Below are positions 17,208-26,696 of a stretch of 64,000 nt of DNA, piece by piece (the stretch's first letter is position 1; each line of letters starts with the position of its first letter). This DNA comes from Actinoplanes sp. L3-i22 (GTDB lineage: Bacteria > Actinomycetota > Actinomycetes > Mycobacteriales > Micromonosporaceae). The notes below the pieces were generated by a model. It was not told where the DNA came from and ran no database searches. It worked only from the letters and a program-made list of their open reading frames with translations. Location: contig NZ_AP024745.1 of NCBI RefSeq assembly GCF_019704555.1, positions 10,777,501-10,841,500 of the forward strand, written 5' to 3'. The position numbers and the translations under genes are program-made.

Positions 17208-20078
17208 ATGACGATCACTCCCCCACGCGGGAACTCCGGTACCGCGCGGACCGCGTCACGCAACCGGCGGCGGCGTCCGCAGCCGGGCGAGCCGCGCCAT
17301 GCGGCGAATCCGCCGGCGTCCGCCCCGGCTGTCACTCCGGCGTCCGCTCCGGCTATCACTCCGGCTTTCGCTCCGGCTTTCGAGGAGGCGCCCGCTTCGC
17401 GGCGCCGGAACACCAGGATGCCCGGCGATGGTCCGGGTGGGCGGTTCGGTGACGACTTCGACCAGGATTTCGACGTACGGGCGGAGCCCGGTCCCGCCGA
17501 GCCGCAGGACGGGCTCGGCGCGCAGCTCTACGAGGTGATGTCGGACTCCGAGCGGGAGACGGCGGTCGCCGAGACGCTGCTGTTCCGCAGGCCGGACTTC
17601 GGCGAGGAGCCGCCGGCCGCCGTGCTGCCGCCCGCCGCCGAGACCATCCTGTTCACCCGGCCGCCGGAGTGGGACGAGCACTATCCGGCCGACCCGGACA
17701 GCCACGACTTCGCGCCGCCGGCCCGCCGGGAGGTCAGCCCGCTGACCGAGACGTTCCTGTTCGGGACGCCGGCGCCGCTGTTCGGGACGCCCGCGCCGCA
17801 CGCACAGGAACCCCGGTCGCCGATCGACGGGGCGGCCGAGACGCTGCTGTTCGCCGGGCTGGCCCGGGCGCTCGCGACCCCGGCGCCCGAGCCCGCCGCG
17901 TGGGAGAAGACTCCCGCCGCCGAGCCCGCCGCGTGGGAAGCGCCCGGTCCCCTCGCTTGGGAGACACCCGCGCCCGAGCCCGCGGCGTGGGAGGCGCCGG
18001 CTCATATCGCGGACAGCGCGGGGTGGGCCGCGGGCACCGAACTGACGCCGGACGCGATCGCCGAGCCGGTGGACTGGACCGGGGACGGCGGGGGGTGGGC
18101 GGAACCTCCGTACCCGCAAATCGCGGAGCAGGACCGTCGCATCGCGGAAGGTCCGCGGCGGGCCTGGGCGGAGATCGATCGGAACGCGGCGCAGCCGCTT
18201 CCGGCGCCCTCGCCCTACCCGCGCAAGCGGAAGACCTACCCGGAGGACTTCGAGACCGGGGCGGCCGGCCTGGAGCGGCCCGGACGCGTGGTGAACCGGA
18301 AACGGTCCCGGGCCGCCGAGATCGACCGCAACACCCCGGCGCCGGACGCCGCCTATGCACAGGCGCCGAACCACTCGTGGCACGACTCGCTGGTCGAGGG
18401 CCAGGACCGGCAGTGGCACGACCCGGTCGTCGAAACGCCGGGCCGGCAATGGCACGACTCGGTCGTCGAGGCGCCGGGCCAGCAATGGCACGACTCGCTG
18501 GTCGAGGCGGAGCCGGGCGGCCCGTGGACCGCGGCGAGCCAGCCGGAGCACAACGCCGCCTGGACCACCGCGAATCCGGAGGAGCTGAACGCGGGCTGGA
18601 CCACCGCGAACCCGGAGGAGCCGAGTGCCGGCTGGAGCGCGGACGACCTGCAGGACCTGAACGCGGACTGGAACCTCGATGATCCCCGCGGACTCCAGGT
18701 CGATCAGGCCGGCCTGGTTCCCGAGGACCTGCCCGAGGCCGACCCGCTGCTGCTCGGCGCGGAGACCTCGCGCGAGCTGAGCCCGGCCGCCGAGGCCGCC
18801 TGGCGGGCGTTCGCCGTCGGTGACCGCGAGCCGGGCACCGAGATCCGCACCAACCGCCGCGCGAAGAGCCGCTGGACGACGTTCACCGGCGAGTCCGAGC
18901 CCGAACAGCCGAAGCGCCGGATCTTCCTCTGGCCGGTGTTCCTGCGCTGCCTGCTCTACCTGGGCCCGCTCAGCGTCGCGGTCGCCGGGGTCGGCGCGCT
19001 GGGTCACGTCGCCTGGCCGGTCCCGGCCGTCACGCTGCTGCTCGGCTGGGCCGCCGCACAGGCCCTGACCAGCGTCGGCGTCACCGTCGCCCGGCGGGCC
19101 GACCCGGAGGCCGCGGTCCGGCTGATCGGCGTCGGCTTCGCCGCGGTCACCGCCCTGTACTGGGCGCTCGTCTGGATCGCCCCGGCCTCGCTCCTCGGCC
19201 ACGACCGCCTGCTCGCCGCCGCCGTCGGCGCCGGTGGCCTGGCCACCCTCGCCACGGTGACCGCGGCGCTGGTCACCCGCTCCGAGACCGCGGTGATCCT
19301 CTGGTACCTGCCGTGCTGGCTGCTGGCCGGCACCTCGCTCGCCGCCGGCAGCGGGGCGAGCTGGGCCGGGCACATCCCGGTGGCGACCCTGCTGCCGGGC
19401 GCGATCGTGGCGGTGCTGATCCGGGCGTTCAAGCCGGCCGTGCTGATCGGCCGGGAGTGCCGGATCCCCCGGCTGACCCCGGCGGAACGGCGGCGCGGAC
19501 TGGCCTACCTGGTGATCGGGGCCGCCCAGGCCAGCTGCGTGGCGCTGCTCTGGCAGGCCGGTCCGGCCGGCGCCGGCGTGCTGGCGGCGCTGCCGCTGCT
19601 GCTCGCGGTGCCGATGCTGGAGGCGCTGATCGGCTGGCACACCGACCGGATCGACGCCGGGCTGGACTCCGCGCAGACCGTCGCCGAGCTCGACCGGCAC
19701 GTCCGCAACGTCACGGTGATCACGCTGGCCGGGCTGCTGCCGCCGCTCGCCGCCGGTGGGGCGCTGGCGCTGGCCGCGTACCAGCTGCCGTACCAGCTCG
19801 CCGCGCTCGGCGGGACCCGGGCCGCGGTGCTCGCGCTGGCCGCCGGCACGCTGCTCGGCGGGGTCTTCGCGATCACGTTCCTGCTGGCCACGCGGGCCCG
19901 CACCGGGATCGCCGCGACCCTGGCCGCGGCTCCGCCGGTGGCCACGCTGGCCCTGCCCGTCCTACCGCAACCCGACGCCGGGCCGCTGCCGCTCGCCGTC
20001 GCCGTACTGGCCGCGACGCACGTGGCCGGACTGCTCATCGTCGCCATGACCGCCGCCGATCTCCGGAGGACTTCGTGA
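17208..20078 (+). CDS. large membrane protein: disordered repeat-rich N-terminal half plus about 12 TM segments
   Basis: 956 residues. About residues 1-570 are low-complexity Pro/Ala/Glu/Trp sequence with three repeat types: ET[LIF]LF motifs near residues 121, 144, 180 and 210; PAAWE repeats near 225-265; and WHDS-VE units near 390-435 followed by GWTTANPEE units near 450-480. From residue 573 to the end there are about twelve hydrophobic segments separated by short loops, the topology of MOP-type exporters such as PelG. PelG identity is inferred from topology and from lying between a PelF-like gene and a spherulin-4-like gene. An AGGGAGGA ribosome site precedes the ATG. Confidence 0.75.
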   Translation: MTITPPRGNSGTARTASRNRRRRPQPGEPRHAANPPASAPAVTPASAPAITPAFAPAFEEAPASRRRNTRMPGDGPGGRFGDDFDQDFDVRAEPGPAEPQDGLGAQLYEVMSDSERETAVAETLLFRRPDFGEEPPAAVLPPAAETILFTRPPEWDEHYPADPDSHDFAPPARREVSPLTETFLFGTPAPLFGTPAPHAQEPRSPIDGAAETLLFAGLARALATPAPEPAAWEKTPAAEPAAWEAPGPLAWETPAPEPAAWEAPAHIADSAGWAAGTELTPDAIAEPVDWTGDGGGWAEPPYPQIAEQDRRIAEGPRRAWAEIDRNAAQPLPAPSPYPRKRKTYPEDFETGAAGLERPGRVVNRKRSRAAEIDRNTPAPDAAYAQAPNHSWHDSLVEGQDRQWHDPVVETPGRQWHDSVVEAPGQQWHDSLVEAEPGGPWTAASQPEHNAAWTTANPEELNAGWTTANPEEPSAGWSADDLQDLNADWNLDDPRGLQVDQAGLVPEDLPEADPLLLGAETSRELSPAAEAAWRAFAVGDREPGTEIRTNRRAKSRWTTFTGESEPEQPKRRIFLWPVFLRCLLYLGPLSVAVAGVGALGHVAWPVPAVTLLLGWAAAQALTSVGVTVARRADPEAAVRLIGVGFAAVTALYWALVWIAPASLLGHDRLLAAAVGAGGLATLATVTAALVTRSETAVILWYLPCWLLAGTSLAAGSGASWAGHIPVATLLPGAIVAVLIRAFKPAVLIGRECRIPRLTPAERRRGLAYLVIGAAQASCVALLWQAGPAGAGVLAALPLLLAVPMLEALIGWHTDRIDAGLDSAQTVAELDRHVRNVTVITLAGLLPPLAAGGALALAAYQLPYQLAALGGTRAAVLALAAGTLLGGVFAITFLLATRARTGIAATLAAAPPVATLALPVLPQPDAGPLPLAVAVLAATHVAGLLIVAMTAADLRRTS

Positions 20079-20644
20079 AAACCCTGTTCCCCGCGTACGC
20101 ACATCCCAGCCCCGAGCTGGAGCTGGACGCCGACACCTGGATCGTCCGCGAACACCCCGGCGACCGCAGCACGCTGCACCAGTCGCTCGGCCGGATCGAC
20201 CTGGACTGGGGCTCGCGCTCGCTGGCCGACGTCCTGCAGGACGTCGACGCGTGGCGGGCCGACGGCGTCGAGGGCCTGTTCCTGGACCGCGCCCCGGCCG
20301 GCTCCGGCGGGGTCGGGCCGGTCGCCCTCACCGTCCGGCTCGCGGCCCGCCGGGGCCTGCACCGCGTCGTGCTGAACCCGGGGGTGCCGACGCATCCGCT
20401 CTACCGCGACCTCGGGGTGCGGATCTGCACGTTCGAGGGGCCGTGGTCGGCGTACCAGAGCTGGGACGGCGACGGGACCCGGCCCGGGGACGGGCACATC
20501 GTGCACGGGGTACCGGCCGCGCTGCTCACCGCGGCCCGCCGGCTGATGGGGCGCCGGGGGGCCGGCTTCGGCCTGGCCACCGACGCCAGCCCGGACCTGA
20601 GCCCGGCCGGAGCTCCCGGCGGCGGCGCCCACAGCGCCGACTGA
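20075..20644 (+). CDS. spherulation-specific family 4 (GH135-like) protein, short form
   Basis: The GTG at 20075 overlaps the previous stop by four bases and follows CCGGAGGA. The 189 residues resemble spherulin-4 domains: LFPAYAHPSP at the start, an ADGVEGLFLDRAP motif in the place of the family's GIFFDE, RVVLNPGVPTHPLY, CTFEGPWSAYQSW, and HIVHGVPAALLTAARR with a final FGLATD. Relatives (fungal Sph3, GH135; PelA, GH166) cleave galactosamine-containing exopolysaccharides. There is no signal peptide, and the usual second acidic residue after the Asp is Arg, so activity is uncertain. Confidence 0.65.
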   Translation: MKTLFPAYAHPSPELELDADTWIVREHPGDRSTLHQSLGRIDLDWGSRSLADVLQDVDAWRADGVEGLFLDRAPAGSGGVGPVALTVRLAARRGLHRVVLNPGVPTHPLYRDLGVRICTFEGPWSAYQSWDGDGTRPGDGHIVHGVPAALLTAARRLMGRRGAGFGLATDASPDLSPAGAPGGGAHSAD

Positions 20645-21030
20645 TTCGACGGTACGGCCGTGAGCGGCGCCCGTGTCCCGCCCTCGGCGGGCCCTTGCCG
20701 GCGCCCGAGCCCCATCCTCGCCGCGGCCATTGTCGACGCCGTGCCGTTGTCAGCGCCCCCGCCTGCCCTCGGCGCGACCCTTTGCCCCGCCGGAGCGCGA
20801 GGTGGCCACCACCCCGGGTCACCTCGTGCTTCGGCGTGCCCGGGGCTGCGTGCTGGCGCTCCGATGGGATCGGCGGGTGCGTCGAGCACATCGGAGCGTC
20901 AGGCGCGGGTTATCCACACCGGCGGGTTATCCACAGGCCGTCCACATGATCTTCCGGGTCTCGCCACAATGGCGGGGAGCTGGAAGGAGGCAGCACGGGG
21001 CGGGGCGCACGGCGTACCAAATTGGGGGTT
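20645..21030. other. non-coding gap with paired DnaA boxes
   Basis: No gene supported. The stretch lies between the plus-strand exopolysaccharide-like cassette and the convergent minus-strand mutM. Apart from the DnaA-box pair at 20910-20935 I see only GC-rich filler and an AT-richer patch next to mutM. Confidence 0.55.
20910..20935 (+). promoter_or_regulatory. two perfect DnaA-box sequences, direct repeat
   Basis: TTATCCACA occurs twice in the same orientation, starting 17 bases apart with an 8-base spacer. TTATCCACA is the canonical DnaA box; actinobacteria usually prefer TTGTCCACA. The site is intergenic, far from any dnaA gene in this window. Binding is not shown. Confidence 0.5.
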
Positions 21031-21873
21031 TTATCGGGGTTTTGGCTGGCAGCGGGGGCAGCTGAAGGAGGAGCGGTTCATGAAGCTCTCCCGTCGCATG
21101 ATGGCGCCGCAGCGTTTGCAGGGCTCGCCCTCCCGGCCGTAGGCGTTCAGCGACCGGTCGAAGTAGCCGCTCTCGCCGTTGACGTCGACATACAGCTCGT
21201 CGAAGCTCGTCCCGCCGGCCACGATCGCCTCGGAGAGGACGTCGCGGACGTGGGCCAGCAGCCGGTCCACCGCGGGCTTCGAGAGTTTGTCGGTGGGGCG
21301 GGTGCCGTGCAGCTTGGCGCGCCACAGTGCCTCGTCGGCGTAGATGTTGCCGACACCGGAGATCAGCGTCTGGTCGAGCAGGGCGCGTTTGATCTCGGTG
21401 TGCCGGCCGCGCAGCCGGGCCGAGAACGCGGTGTCGTCGAAGAGCGGGTCCATCGGGTCGCGGGCGATGTGCGAGATCTCGTCGGGGAGCTCGGCGCCGC
21501 CCTCGGAGACCGACAGGCCGCCGAACGTGCGCTGGTCGACGAAGCGCAACTGCGGGCCGCCGTCGGTGAACGTGAAGCGGACGCGCAGGTGCTTCTCGTC
21601 CTCGGCGTCGGCCGGCTGCATCAGCAGCTGGCCGCTCATGCCCAGGTGGGCGATGACGGAGTCGCCGGAGTCGAGCGGCAGCCACAGGTACTTGCCGCGG
21701 CGGGCGACGTCCAGGACGGTCCGGCCGGTGAGCATGGCGATGAAGTGGGCGTCGCCGGGCAGGTGGCGGCGGATGGCGCGCGGGTGGTGCACCTCGACCG
21801 CCGCGATCGTGCGGCCGGTGACCCACTTGGCGAGGCCCATCCGGACGGTTTCGACCTCGGGAAGCTCGGGCAA
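21031..21873 (-). CDS. mutM: formamidopyrimidine-DNA glycosylase MutM/Fpg
   Basis: A base-excision repair enzyme that removes 8-oxoguanine and formamidopyrimidines and nicks the strand. Its 280 residues begin [11 protein letters not shown], with the catalytic Pro2 and Glu3. HLGMSGQLL and the helix-two-turn-helix segment [15 protein letters not shown] are present. A C-terminal zinc finger has CKRC and CPRC spaced 16 residues apart. It is followed on the chromosome by the PIG-V-like gene and rnc in the same direction. Confidence 0.97.
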   Translation of the reverse strand: MPELPEVETVRMGLAKWVTGRTIAAVEVHHPRAIRRHLPGDAHFIAMLTGRTVLDVARRGKYLWLPLDSGDSVIAHLGMSGQLLMQPADAEDEKHLRVRFTFTDGGPQLRFVDQRTFGGLSVSEGGAELPDEISHIARDPMDPLFDDTAFSARLRGRHTEIKRALLDQTLISGVGNIYADEALWRAKLHGTRPTDKLSKPAVDRLLAHVRDVLSEAIVAGGTSFDELYVDVNGESGYFDRSLNAYGREGEPCKRCGAIMRRESFMNRSSFSCPRCQPKPR

Positions 21874-21882
21874 CGGGGGTCC

Positions 21883-23082
21883 TCACATGGTGTAGGGCCA
21901 GATGGTGATCAGGTAGGCGCCGTACCAGAGGCCGAAGACGGCCCACGCGGTGATCGACAGCACCGCGACCCGGGGGCGGGCGCGGGCGGCGGCGACCACC
22001 GACGGCAGCAGCGTCAACAGTACGGGCAGCAGCAGCCGTGGCTTGGAATGGTAGAAGCCGGCCTGGCCGTAGACCAGGATCATGGCGATCACCCCGTAGA
22101 CGACCAGCGGCGGCCACGGCTTCTGGGCCAGCGCGACCCCGGCCGCGGCGAGCGCGGCGAGCAGGATCAGCCCGACGCTGATCTGCACCCAGCCGTCGCC
22201 GGTGGTGAACGTCGCGCGCAGGAACTCAACCGTGCTGCGGCCGTAGTCGAACGACGTGCCCCAGCCGGCCGTCTGGATCTTGAACCAGGCGTCCCACTCG
22301 CCGACCCGCCAGCCGACCCAGCCGAGGAACAGCGGCACCCCGACCAGTGCGGTCGCGGCCGCCGCGAGCGGCTTGACCTTGTTGGGCGAGTCCCGCAGCG
22401 CCAGCAGCGCGGCGACCGCCAGGGCGAGCGCGGCGGCGGCCCCGGTCGGCCGGGTCAGCGCGGCGCCGAGGCCGAGCAGGGCGGCCGGCAGCCAGGCCCG
22501 CCGGTGGGCCGCCGCCAGCATGCCGGCGACCAGGGCGAGGAACAGGCTTTCCGAGTACGCCATCGAGAGCACCACGGAGACCGGCGCGGAGCAGCAGATC
22601 GCCACCAGCGCCCAGCCGGCCCGCTTGCCGTACAGGGTGGTGCCGAGCAGGTGCAGCGCGACGGCCGCCCCGATCGAGGCGATCCAGGCGACGCCCACGG
22701 CGGCGGTGCCGGGCGCGACGCCGAGCAGCGAGACGCCGCGGATCAGCATCGGGTAGAGCGGGAAGAACGCCAGCTCGTTGGCCTGCAGCACGTGATTGTC
22801 GTCGAACGTGTACCCGTGCGGGTACCCGTTCGTCGCGACCCGCAGGAACCAGCCGCCGTCCCAGACCAGCAGCCGCTGCCAGACGCCGCCGTTCGACGTC
22901 GAGGCGCCGCCCAGCCACCAGATCATCAGCAGCTGGGCGACCCGGGTCAGGGCGAGCAGCCCGATCGCGACGGCGACCCCGCGACCGCCGCCGGCCTTCT
23001 CCCAGAGCGATTCCGGCGGCTCCTGGTCGACGGGCTGGTCCGCGGCGACCACGGTCGCCTCACTCGGGCTTGTCGTCGCCAT
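21883..23082 (-). CDS. PIG-V-like integral membrane mannosyltransferase
   Basis: The ATG at 23082 gives 399 residues, overlapping the end of rnc by 23 bases. After about 45 polar residues there are around ten membrane segments. The lumenal [15 protein letters not shown] and the [12 protein letters not shown] motif are typical of the GT-C PIG-V mannosyltransferase family, where the early Asp is catalytic. Such proteins transfer mannose from polyprenyl-phosphomannose to envelope lipids or glycans; the acceptor here is unknown. An alternative upstream start would overlap rnc further. Confidence 0.8.
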   Translation of the reverse strand: MATTSPSEATVVAADQPVDQEPPESLWEKAGGGRGVAVAIGLLALTRVAQLLMIWWLGGASTSNGGVWQRLLVWDGGWFLRVATNGYPHGYTFDDNHVLQANELAFFPLYPMLIRGVSLLGVAPGTAAVGVAWIASIGAAVALHLLGTTLYGKRAGWALVAICCSAPVSVVLSMAYSESLFLALVAGMLAAAHRRAWLPAALLGLGAALTRPTGAAAALALAVAALLALRDSPNKVKPLAAAATALVGVPLFLGWVGWRVGEWDAWFKIQTAGWGTSFDYGRSTVEFLRATFTTGDGWVQISVGLILLAALAAAGVALAQKPWPPLVVYGVIAMILVYGQAGFYHSKPRLLLPVLLTLLPSVVAAARARPRVAVLSITAWAVFGLWYGAYLITIWPYTM

Positions 23083-23797
23083 CGGCTTCGTTCCGGTCGG
23101 TGAGCGTCCGCCAGGCGGCCGCCGCGGCACGCTGCTCGGCCTGCTTCTTGCTGCGGCCGTCGGACCCGCCGTAGCGGATGCCGGCCACCACCACCCACGC
23201 GGTGAACGTCTTCGCGTGGTCCGGGCCGGAGTCCTCGATCACGTAGTCCGGCACGCCCAGCCCGAGCGCCGCGGTCAGCTCCTGCAGGCTGGTCTTCCAG
23301 TCCAGCGCGGCGCCCCGGCCGGCCGACTCGGCCATCAGCGGGTCGAAGAGCCGGTGGATCACCTCGCCGGCCGTCTCCAGGCCGTGCTCCAGGTAGATCG
23401 CGCCGAGCAGGGCCTCCAGGGTGTCGGCGAGGATGCTCGCCTTGTCCCGGCCGCCGGTGGTCTCCTCGCCCTTGCCGAGCAGCAGGTGCGGGCCGAGCCC
23501 GCCGGCGCCCAGGCCGCGCGCCACGTCGGCGAGCGCGTGCATGTTGACCACGCTGGCCCGCAGCTTGGCGAGCTGGCCCTCGGGCAGGTCCGGGTGGTTG
23601 TGGAACAGGGCCGACGTGATCACCACGCCGAGGACCGAGTCGCCGAGGAACTCCAGGCGCTCATTCGTGGGCAGGCCACCGTTCTCGTACGCGTACGAGC
23701 GGTGCGTCAGCGCACGTTCCAGCAGGTCGGCCTCGAACGGAATGCCGAAGGCCTCTTCCAGGGGGAGGGTTGGGGGACGGCGGCGCTTGTCATTCAT
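23060..23797 (-). CDS. rnc: ribonuclease III
   Basis: A double-strand-specific endoribonuclease for rRNA processing and antisense decay. The signature [14 protein letters not shown] carries the catalytic acidic residues. The second acidic site lies in [20 protein letters not shown]-terminal dsRNA-binding domain ends in [17 protein letters not shown]. The 245-residue length is normal. The start overlaps the end of plsX by 8 bases, indicating translational coupling. The plsX-rnc-mutM order is common in actinobacteria. Confidence 0.97.
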   Translation of the reverse strand: MNDKRRRPPTLPLEEAFGIPFEADLLERALTHRSYAYENGGLPTNERLEFLGDSVLGVVITSALFHNHPDLPEGQLAKLRASVVNMHALADVARGLGAGGLGPHLLLGKGEETTGGRDKASILADTLEALLGAIYLEHGLETAGEVIHRLFDPLMAESAGRGAALDWKTSLQELTAALGLGVPDYVIEDSGPDHAKTFTAWVVVAGIRYGGSDGRSKKQAEQRAAAAAWRTLTDRNEADGDDKPE

Positions 23798-24752
23798 GCG
23801 ATACCTCGTTGTACGACAGCATGGTGGAAGTCAGCAATGCGATGACAGCCGCGAGGGAGGCGCGGCGATGCAGGTCCGCGGCGAACGCGATGCCGCCGGC
23901 CAGATCGGCGCCGGTGGCGGCGCCGTGGCAGACCACGACGATGCCGGCGACGCCCAGCAGGACGGCCGCGCGCGTCTCGTCGCGTTGTTGCCCGGAGTAC
24001 GCCGTCTCAAGAGCCTTGAGCAGGACATTTCCGGTGAAACCATCGGTGACCACCACGTCGGCAGCGGTGCCGCGAACCACGTCGCCGCCCTCGACCAGCC
24101 CGGCGTACCGCAGTGGCAGGTCCTCGAGGAGCAGGGCCGCGGCCCGGCGCAGGCGATCGCCCTTGCCGCGCTCGCTCCCGATGGTGAGCAACCCCACCCG
24201 GGGGTCGGGGATGCCGTGGACCGCGACGGCGTAGGCGGCGCCGAGCCGGGCGTGCACGGCCAGGGTCGCCTCGTCCGGATCGACGGTCGAACCCACGTCG
24301 AGCAGGATCAGGCGACCGGCGGCGGTGGGCAGCACGGCGGCGAGCGGCGGTCGGCGGATACCGGGCCAGCGGCCCAGGGCACGTGCGGCGGAGACGACCG
24401 TCACGGCGGTGTCGCCCGCGGAGACCAGCGCGTCGGCCAGGCCCGCGGCGACGGCCTCGGCGGTGGTGCCGCCGGGCACGACGGTGATGCGGTGGCGCTG
24501 CGCCGGATGAAGGGCGCGAAGCACCGCGTCGGCGGCTTCAGCCGGGCCGACGAGAGTCAGGTGCAGGGCCGGATCGTCCTCGAGGGCACGCAGAGCGCCG
24601 TCAACCACGACGGCGGGAGCCTGGTCCCCGCCGAGGAGGTCGACGGCGATCCGCGCGGTGCCCGGCTCCCCGACAGTCCGCTGTCCGGGAGCCGTGGCAC
24701 CGGTGGAACGCCACTGCTCAGGTACGACCCGCCCGATGATCGGGCGCGTCAC
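23790..24752 (-). CDS. plsX: phosphate acyltransferase PlsX-like
   Basis: PlsX makes acyl-phosphate from acyl-ACP for phospholipid synthesis. The 320-residue protein keeps the family skeleton: [12 protein letters not shown] (usually VDAMGGDHAP), [25 protein letters not shown] and [13 protein letters not shown]. Several positions differ from the consensus, including Met to Leu and His to Gln in the first motif, so it is a divergent member. It lies 9 bases downstream of rpmF and overlaps rnc, the usual rpmF-plsX arrangement. Substrate identity is inferred. Confidence 0.8.
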   Translation of the reverse strand: MTRPIIGRVVPEQWRSTGATAPGQRTVGEPGTARIAVDLLGGDQAPAVVVDGALRALEDDPALHLTLVGPAEAADAVLRALHPAQRHRITVVPGGTTAEAVAAGLADALVSAGDTAVTVVSAARALGRWPGIRRPPLAAVLPTAAGRLILLDVGSTVDPDEATLAVHARLGAAYAVAVHGIPDPRVGLLTIGSERGKGDRLRRAAALLLEDLPLRYAGLVEGGDVVRGTAADVVVTDGFTGNVLLKALETAYSGQQRDETRAAVLLGVAGIVVVCHGAATGADLAGGIAFAADLHRRASLAAVIALLTSTMLSYNEVSHE

Positions 24753-24761
24753 TAGGCGACG

Positions 24762-24935
24762 TCAGACCTCAAGGACCTGACGGCCGTTGTAGGTCCCGCA
24801 GACCGAACAAGCGGTGTGCGGCAGCTTCGGCGACTTGCACTGCGGGCAAGCCACGGTCGAGACCGCGGTCGCCTTCCAGTTCGCCCGCCGCGAGCGGGTG
24901 TTGCTGCGCGACATTTTGCGCTTCGGGACGGCCAC
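24762..24935 (-). CDS. rpmF: 50S ribosomal protein L32
   Basis: 57 residues starting [17 protein letters not shown], the universal L32 beginning, from a GTG at 24935 with GAGGAG eight bases upstream. Four cysteines in CPQC and CSVC form a zinc ribbon. It is the zinc-binding form of L32. Gaps to DUF177 (5 bases) and plsX (9 bases) place it in one transcription unit. Confidence 0.97.
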   Translation of the reverse strand: MAVPKRKMSRSNTRSRRANWKATAVSTVACPQCKSPKLPHTACSVCGTYNGRQVLEV

Positions 24936-24940
24936 GGTTA

Positions 24941-25549
24941 CTACTCCTCGTCGAATTTTTGCGGGTGTTGCGGCGGAGCCGCCTCGGGCTGCTCAGCTTT
25001 CGTGAGATTGCGCAAAGCGGCCCAACGGGCATCGACTTCCTCGTGGCTGTGGTCAGCCGGAAGGTCGTCGAAATGCACCCCGCACTCGGGGCACAGCCCT
25101 GGGCAGTCCGGCCGGCAAAGCGGGTTGGTCGGCAGGGTCAGCACCACCGCGTCCCGTACCGCCGGTTCCAGGTCGAACAGGTCGCCCTGCATCCGGCCCA
25201 CCTCGTCCTCGTCGGTGGTCTCCTCCGTGGTGCTGGCCTCATAGGCATACATCTCCTTGAGGTACACCGCGAACGAGCTGTCGATCTCGTTGAGACACCG
25301 CCCGCACTCGCCCTTGAGCGAGCCACGCACGGTGCCGCTGACATAGACCCCTTCGGAGACCGACGTCATGCTCAGATCGAGCTCGAGGTCGGACCCTTCC
25401 GGGATCGAGATCAACTCCAGGTTGAGGTCCGCCGGCGCCGGCACCACCCGTTTCAGGGCACGCGTCGCACCAGGTTGCCGCGGCAGCTTCGTCGTGTCGA
25501 CGACCAGCGGCTTCCTGGGATCCAGGTGACTCTGCGGTGACTTGGGCAT
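24941..25549 (-). CDS. DUF177 (YceD) family protein
   Basis: About 202 residues. YceD/DUF177 proteins sit beside rpmF in most bacteria and are linked to 23S rRNA metabolism. It has the family cysteines CGRCL near residue 85, [13 protein letters not shown] near 150, and the C-terminal [11 protein letters not shown] second ATG three bases upstream (25552) is possible; the GAGGAA site is better spaced for 25549. Acidic stretch TEETTDEDE in the middle. Co-transcribed with rpmF by position. Confidence 0.9.
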   Translation of the reverse strand: MPKSPQSHLDPRKPLVVDTTKLPRQPGATRALKRVVPAPADLNLELISIPEGSDLELDLSMTSVSEGVYVSGTVRGSLKGECGRCLNEIDSSFAVYLKEMYAYEASTTEETTDEDEVGRMQGDLFDLEPAVRDAVVLTLPTNPLCRPDCPGLCPECGVHFDDLPADHSHEEVDARWAALRNLTKAEQPEAAPPQHPQKFDEE

Positions 25550-25624
25550 CATGTTCCTCAGCCATGGGTAGGCCGACCGAAAACATTACCTGAGCTTGTA
25601 CGACATCGTCGAATCGGCTCAGGC

Positions 25625-26122
25625 TCAGAACGGTAGTGGCCGCTCCGCGTCCTCACCCTGGAAGGTTCCGATCTCGCGGAGCGCATGCATTTTGTCACGG
25701 CCGCGCTCGATCGATGCCAGCGCCCTGGTCAGGAACTGCTCGAAGTTCGCCAGCGCGGTGTCGACGTAGTCGTCGACCTCCTCGCGCAGCCGCTGTGCCT
25801 CGCCTCGCGCGTCGGCGATGATCCGGGCGCCCTCGTGCTCGGCCGACACGGTGATCTCGTTCACCGAGACCAGGCGAGCGTGCTCGGCCTCGCCCTCGCT
25901 GACGATCCGATCCGCCTCGCGACGACCGGCCTCGATGATCCGGTCACGCTCGTCCAGGACGGCGGCCGACTTGCGCAGCTCGGAGGGGAGCTCGGCGCGG
26001 AGCTCCTCCAACCGCTCGATCATCTCGCCCCGGTCGAACATGAAGTTCGTCCGTGACATCGGAACCGAACGCGCGTCCTGGACGTGCTCGATGAGCTCGT
26101 CGATACGGTCGAGCGGATCCAC
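25625..26122 (-). CDS. sepIVA: DivIVA-like coiled-coil septal protein, SepIVA type
   Basis: 165 residues from a GTG at 26122, mostly coiled coil, with the segment RADRIVSEGEAEHARL-like heptads and a central ATP-synthase-b-like helix. The mycobacterial counterpart (Rv2927c, SepIVA) occupies the same place next to DUF177-rnc and is needed for division and envelope growth. The assignment rests on coiled-coil pattern plus gene order. It lies 75 bases upstream of DUF177. No other cell-division gene is nearby. Confidence 0.75.
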   Translation of the reverse strand: MDPLDRIDELIEHVQDARSVPMSRTNFMFDRGEMIERLEELRAELPSELRKSAAVLDERDRIIEAGRREADRIVSEGEAEHARLVSVNEITVSAEHEGARIIADARGEAQRLREEVDDYVDTALANFEQFLTRALASIERGRDKMHALREIGTFQGEDAERPLPF

Positions 26123-26216
26123 CGGTGTCTCACTCCCGTCGTCGAACCGCCACCCAGCGTGGTGCGATCACGTTACTGTGCCGCCGCCCGCCCTGGTTCC
26201 GGCGCGCCGGTGGCTC

Positions 26217-26696
26217 CTAATTCTGCTTCAGCCGATTGACCAACCGGGCCAGCACCGGGTCCGGGAGGTACGCCGAGGCGTCGCCACCCCACTTGACCAC
26301 GTCCTTGACCAGACTGGAAGACAGGAACGAGTACAGCGGGTTGGTCGGCATGAACAGTGTCTCCACACCGGAGAGCCCGATGTTCATCTGCGCCATCTGC
26401 AACTCGTAGTCGAAGTCGCTGACCGCGCGGATGCCCTTGACCACGACGTCGGCGCCCTGGTCCCGGCAGAAGTCCACCAGGAGCCCATGAAAAGCCATCA
26501 CCCGGACATTCCCGTACGGGGCGGTCACCTCGGAGAGCATCTCGAGACGCTCGTCGATGGTGAACATTCCGGACTTCGTCTGATTGATCAGCACCCCGAC
26601 GATGACCTCGTCGAACAGCCGGCTGGCCCGGCCGACGATGTCCAGGTGACCGTTCGTGACCGGGTCGAAGGAGCCGGGACACACCGCTCGTCTCAT
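26217..26696 (-). CDS. coaD: phosphopantetheine adenylyltransferase
   Basis: Catalyses ATP plus 4'-phosphopantetheine to dephospho-CoA, the fourth step of CoA synthesis. The 159 residues start MRRAVCPGSFDPVTNGHLDI, with the TNGH nucleotidyltransferase motif at residues 14-17. KGIRAVSDFDYE and the terminal SSSLVKDV (family ISSTxVR) are present. The ATG at 26696 shares an ATGA with the rsmD stop, so the two genes are translationally coupled. A longer start inside rsmD was rejected. Confidence 0.96.
   Translation of the reverse strand: MRRAVCPGSFDPVTNGHLDIVGRASRLFDEVIVGVLINQTKSGMFTIDERLEMLSEVTAPYGNVRVMAFHGLLVDFCRDQGADVVVKGIRAVSDFDYELQMAQMNIGLSGVETLFMPTNPLYSFLSSSLVKDVVKWGGDASAYLPDPVLARLVNRLKQN

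Noticed and set aside
20645..21030. Possible chromosomal origin because of DnaA boxes
   Set aside because: Only two boxes, no AT-rich unwinding region and no dnaA/dnaN/gyrB neighbourhood.
21022..23103. A 693-residue plus-strand frame
   Set aside because: Antisense to mutM and the PIG-V-like gene, both well supported.
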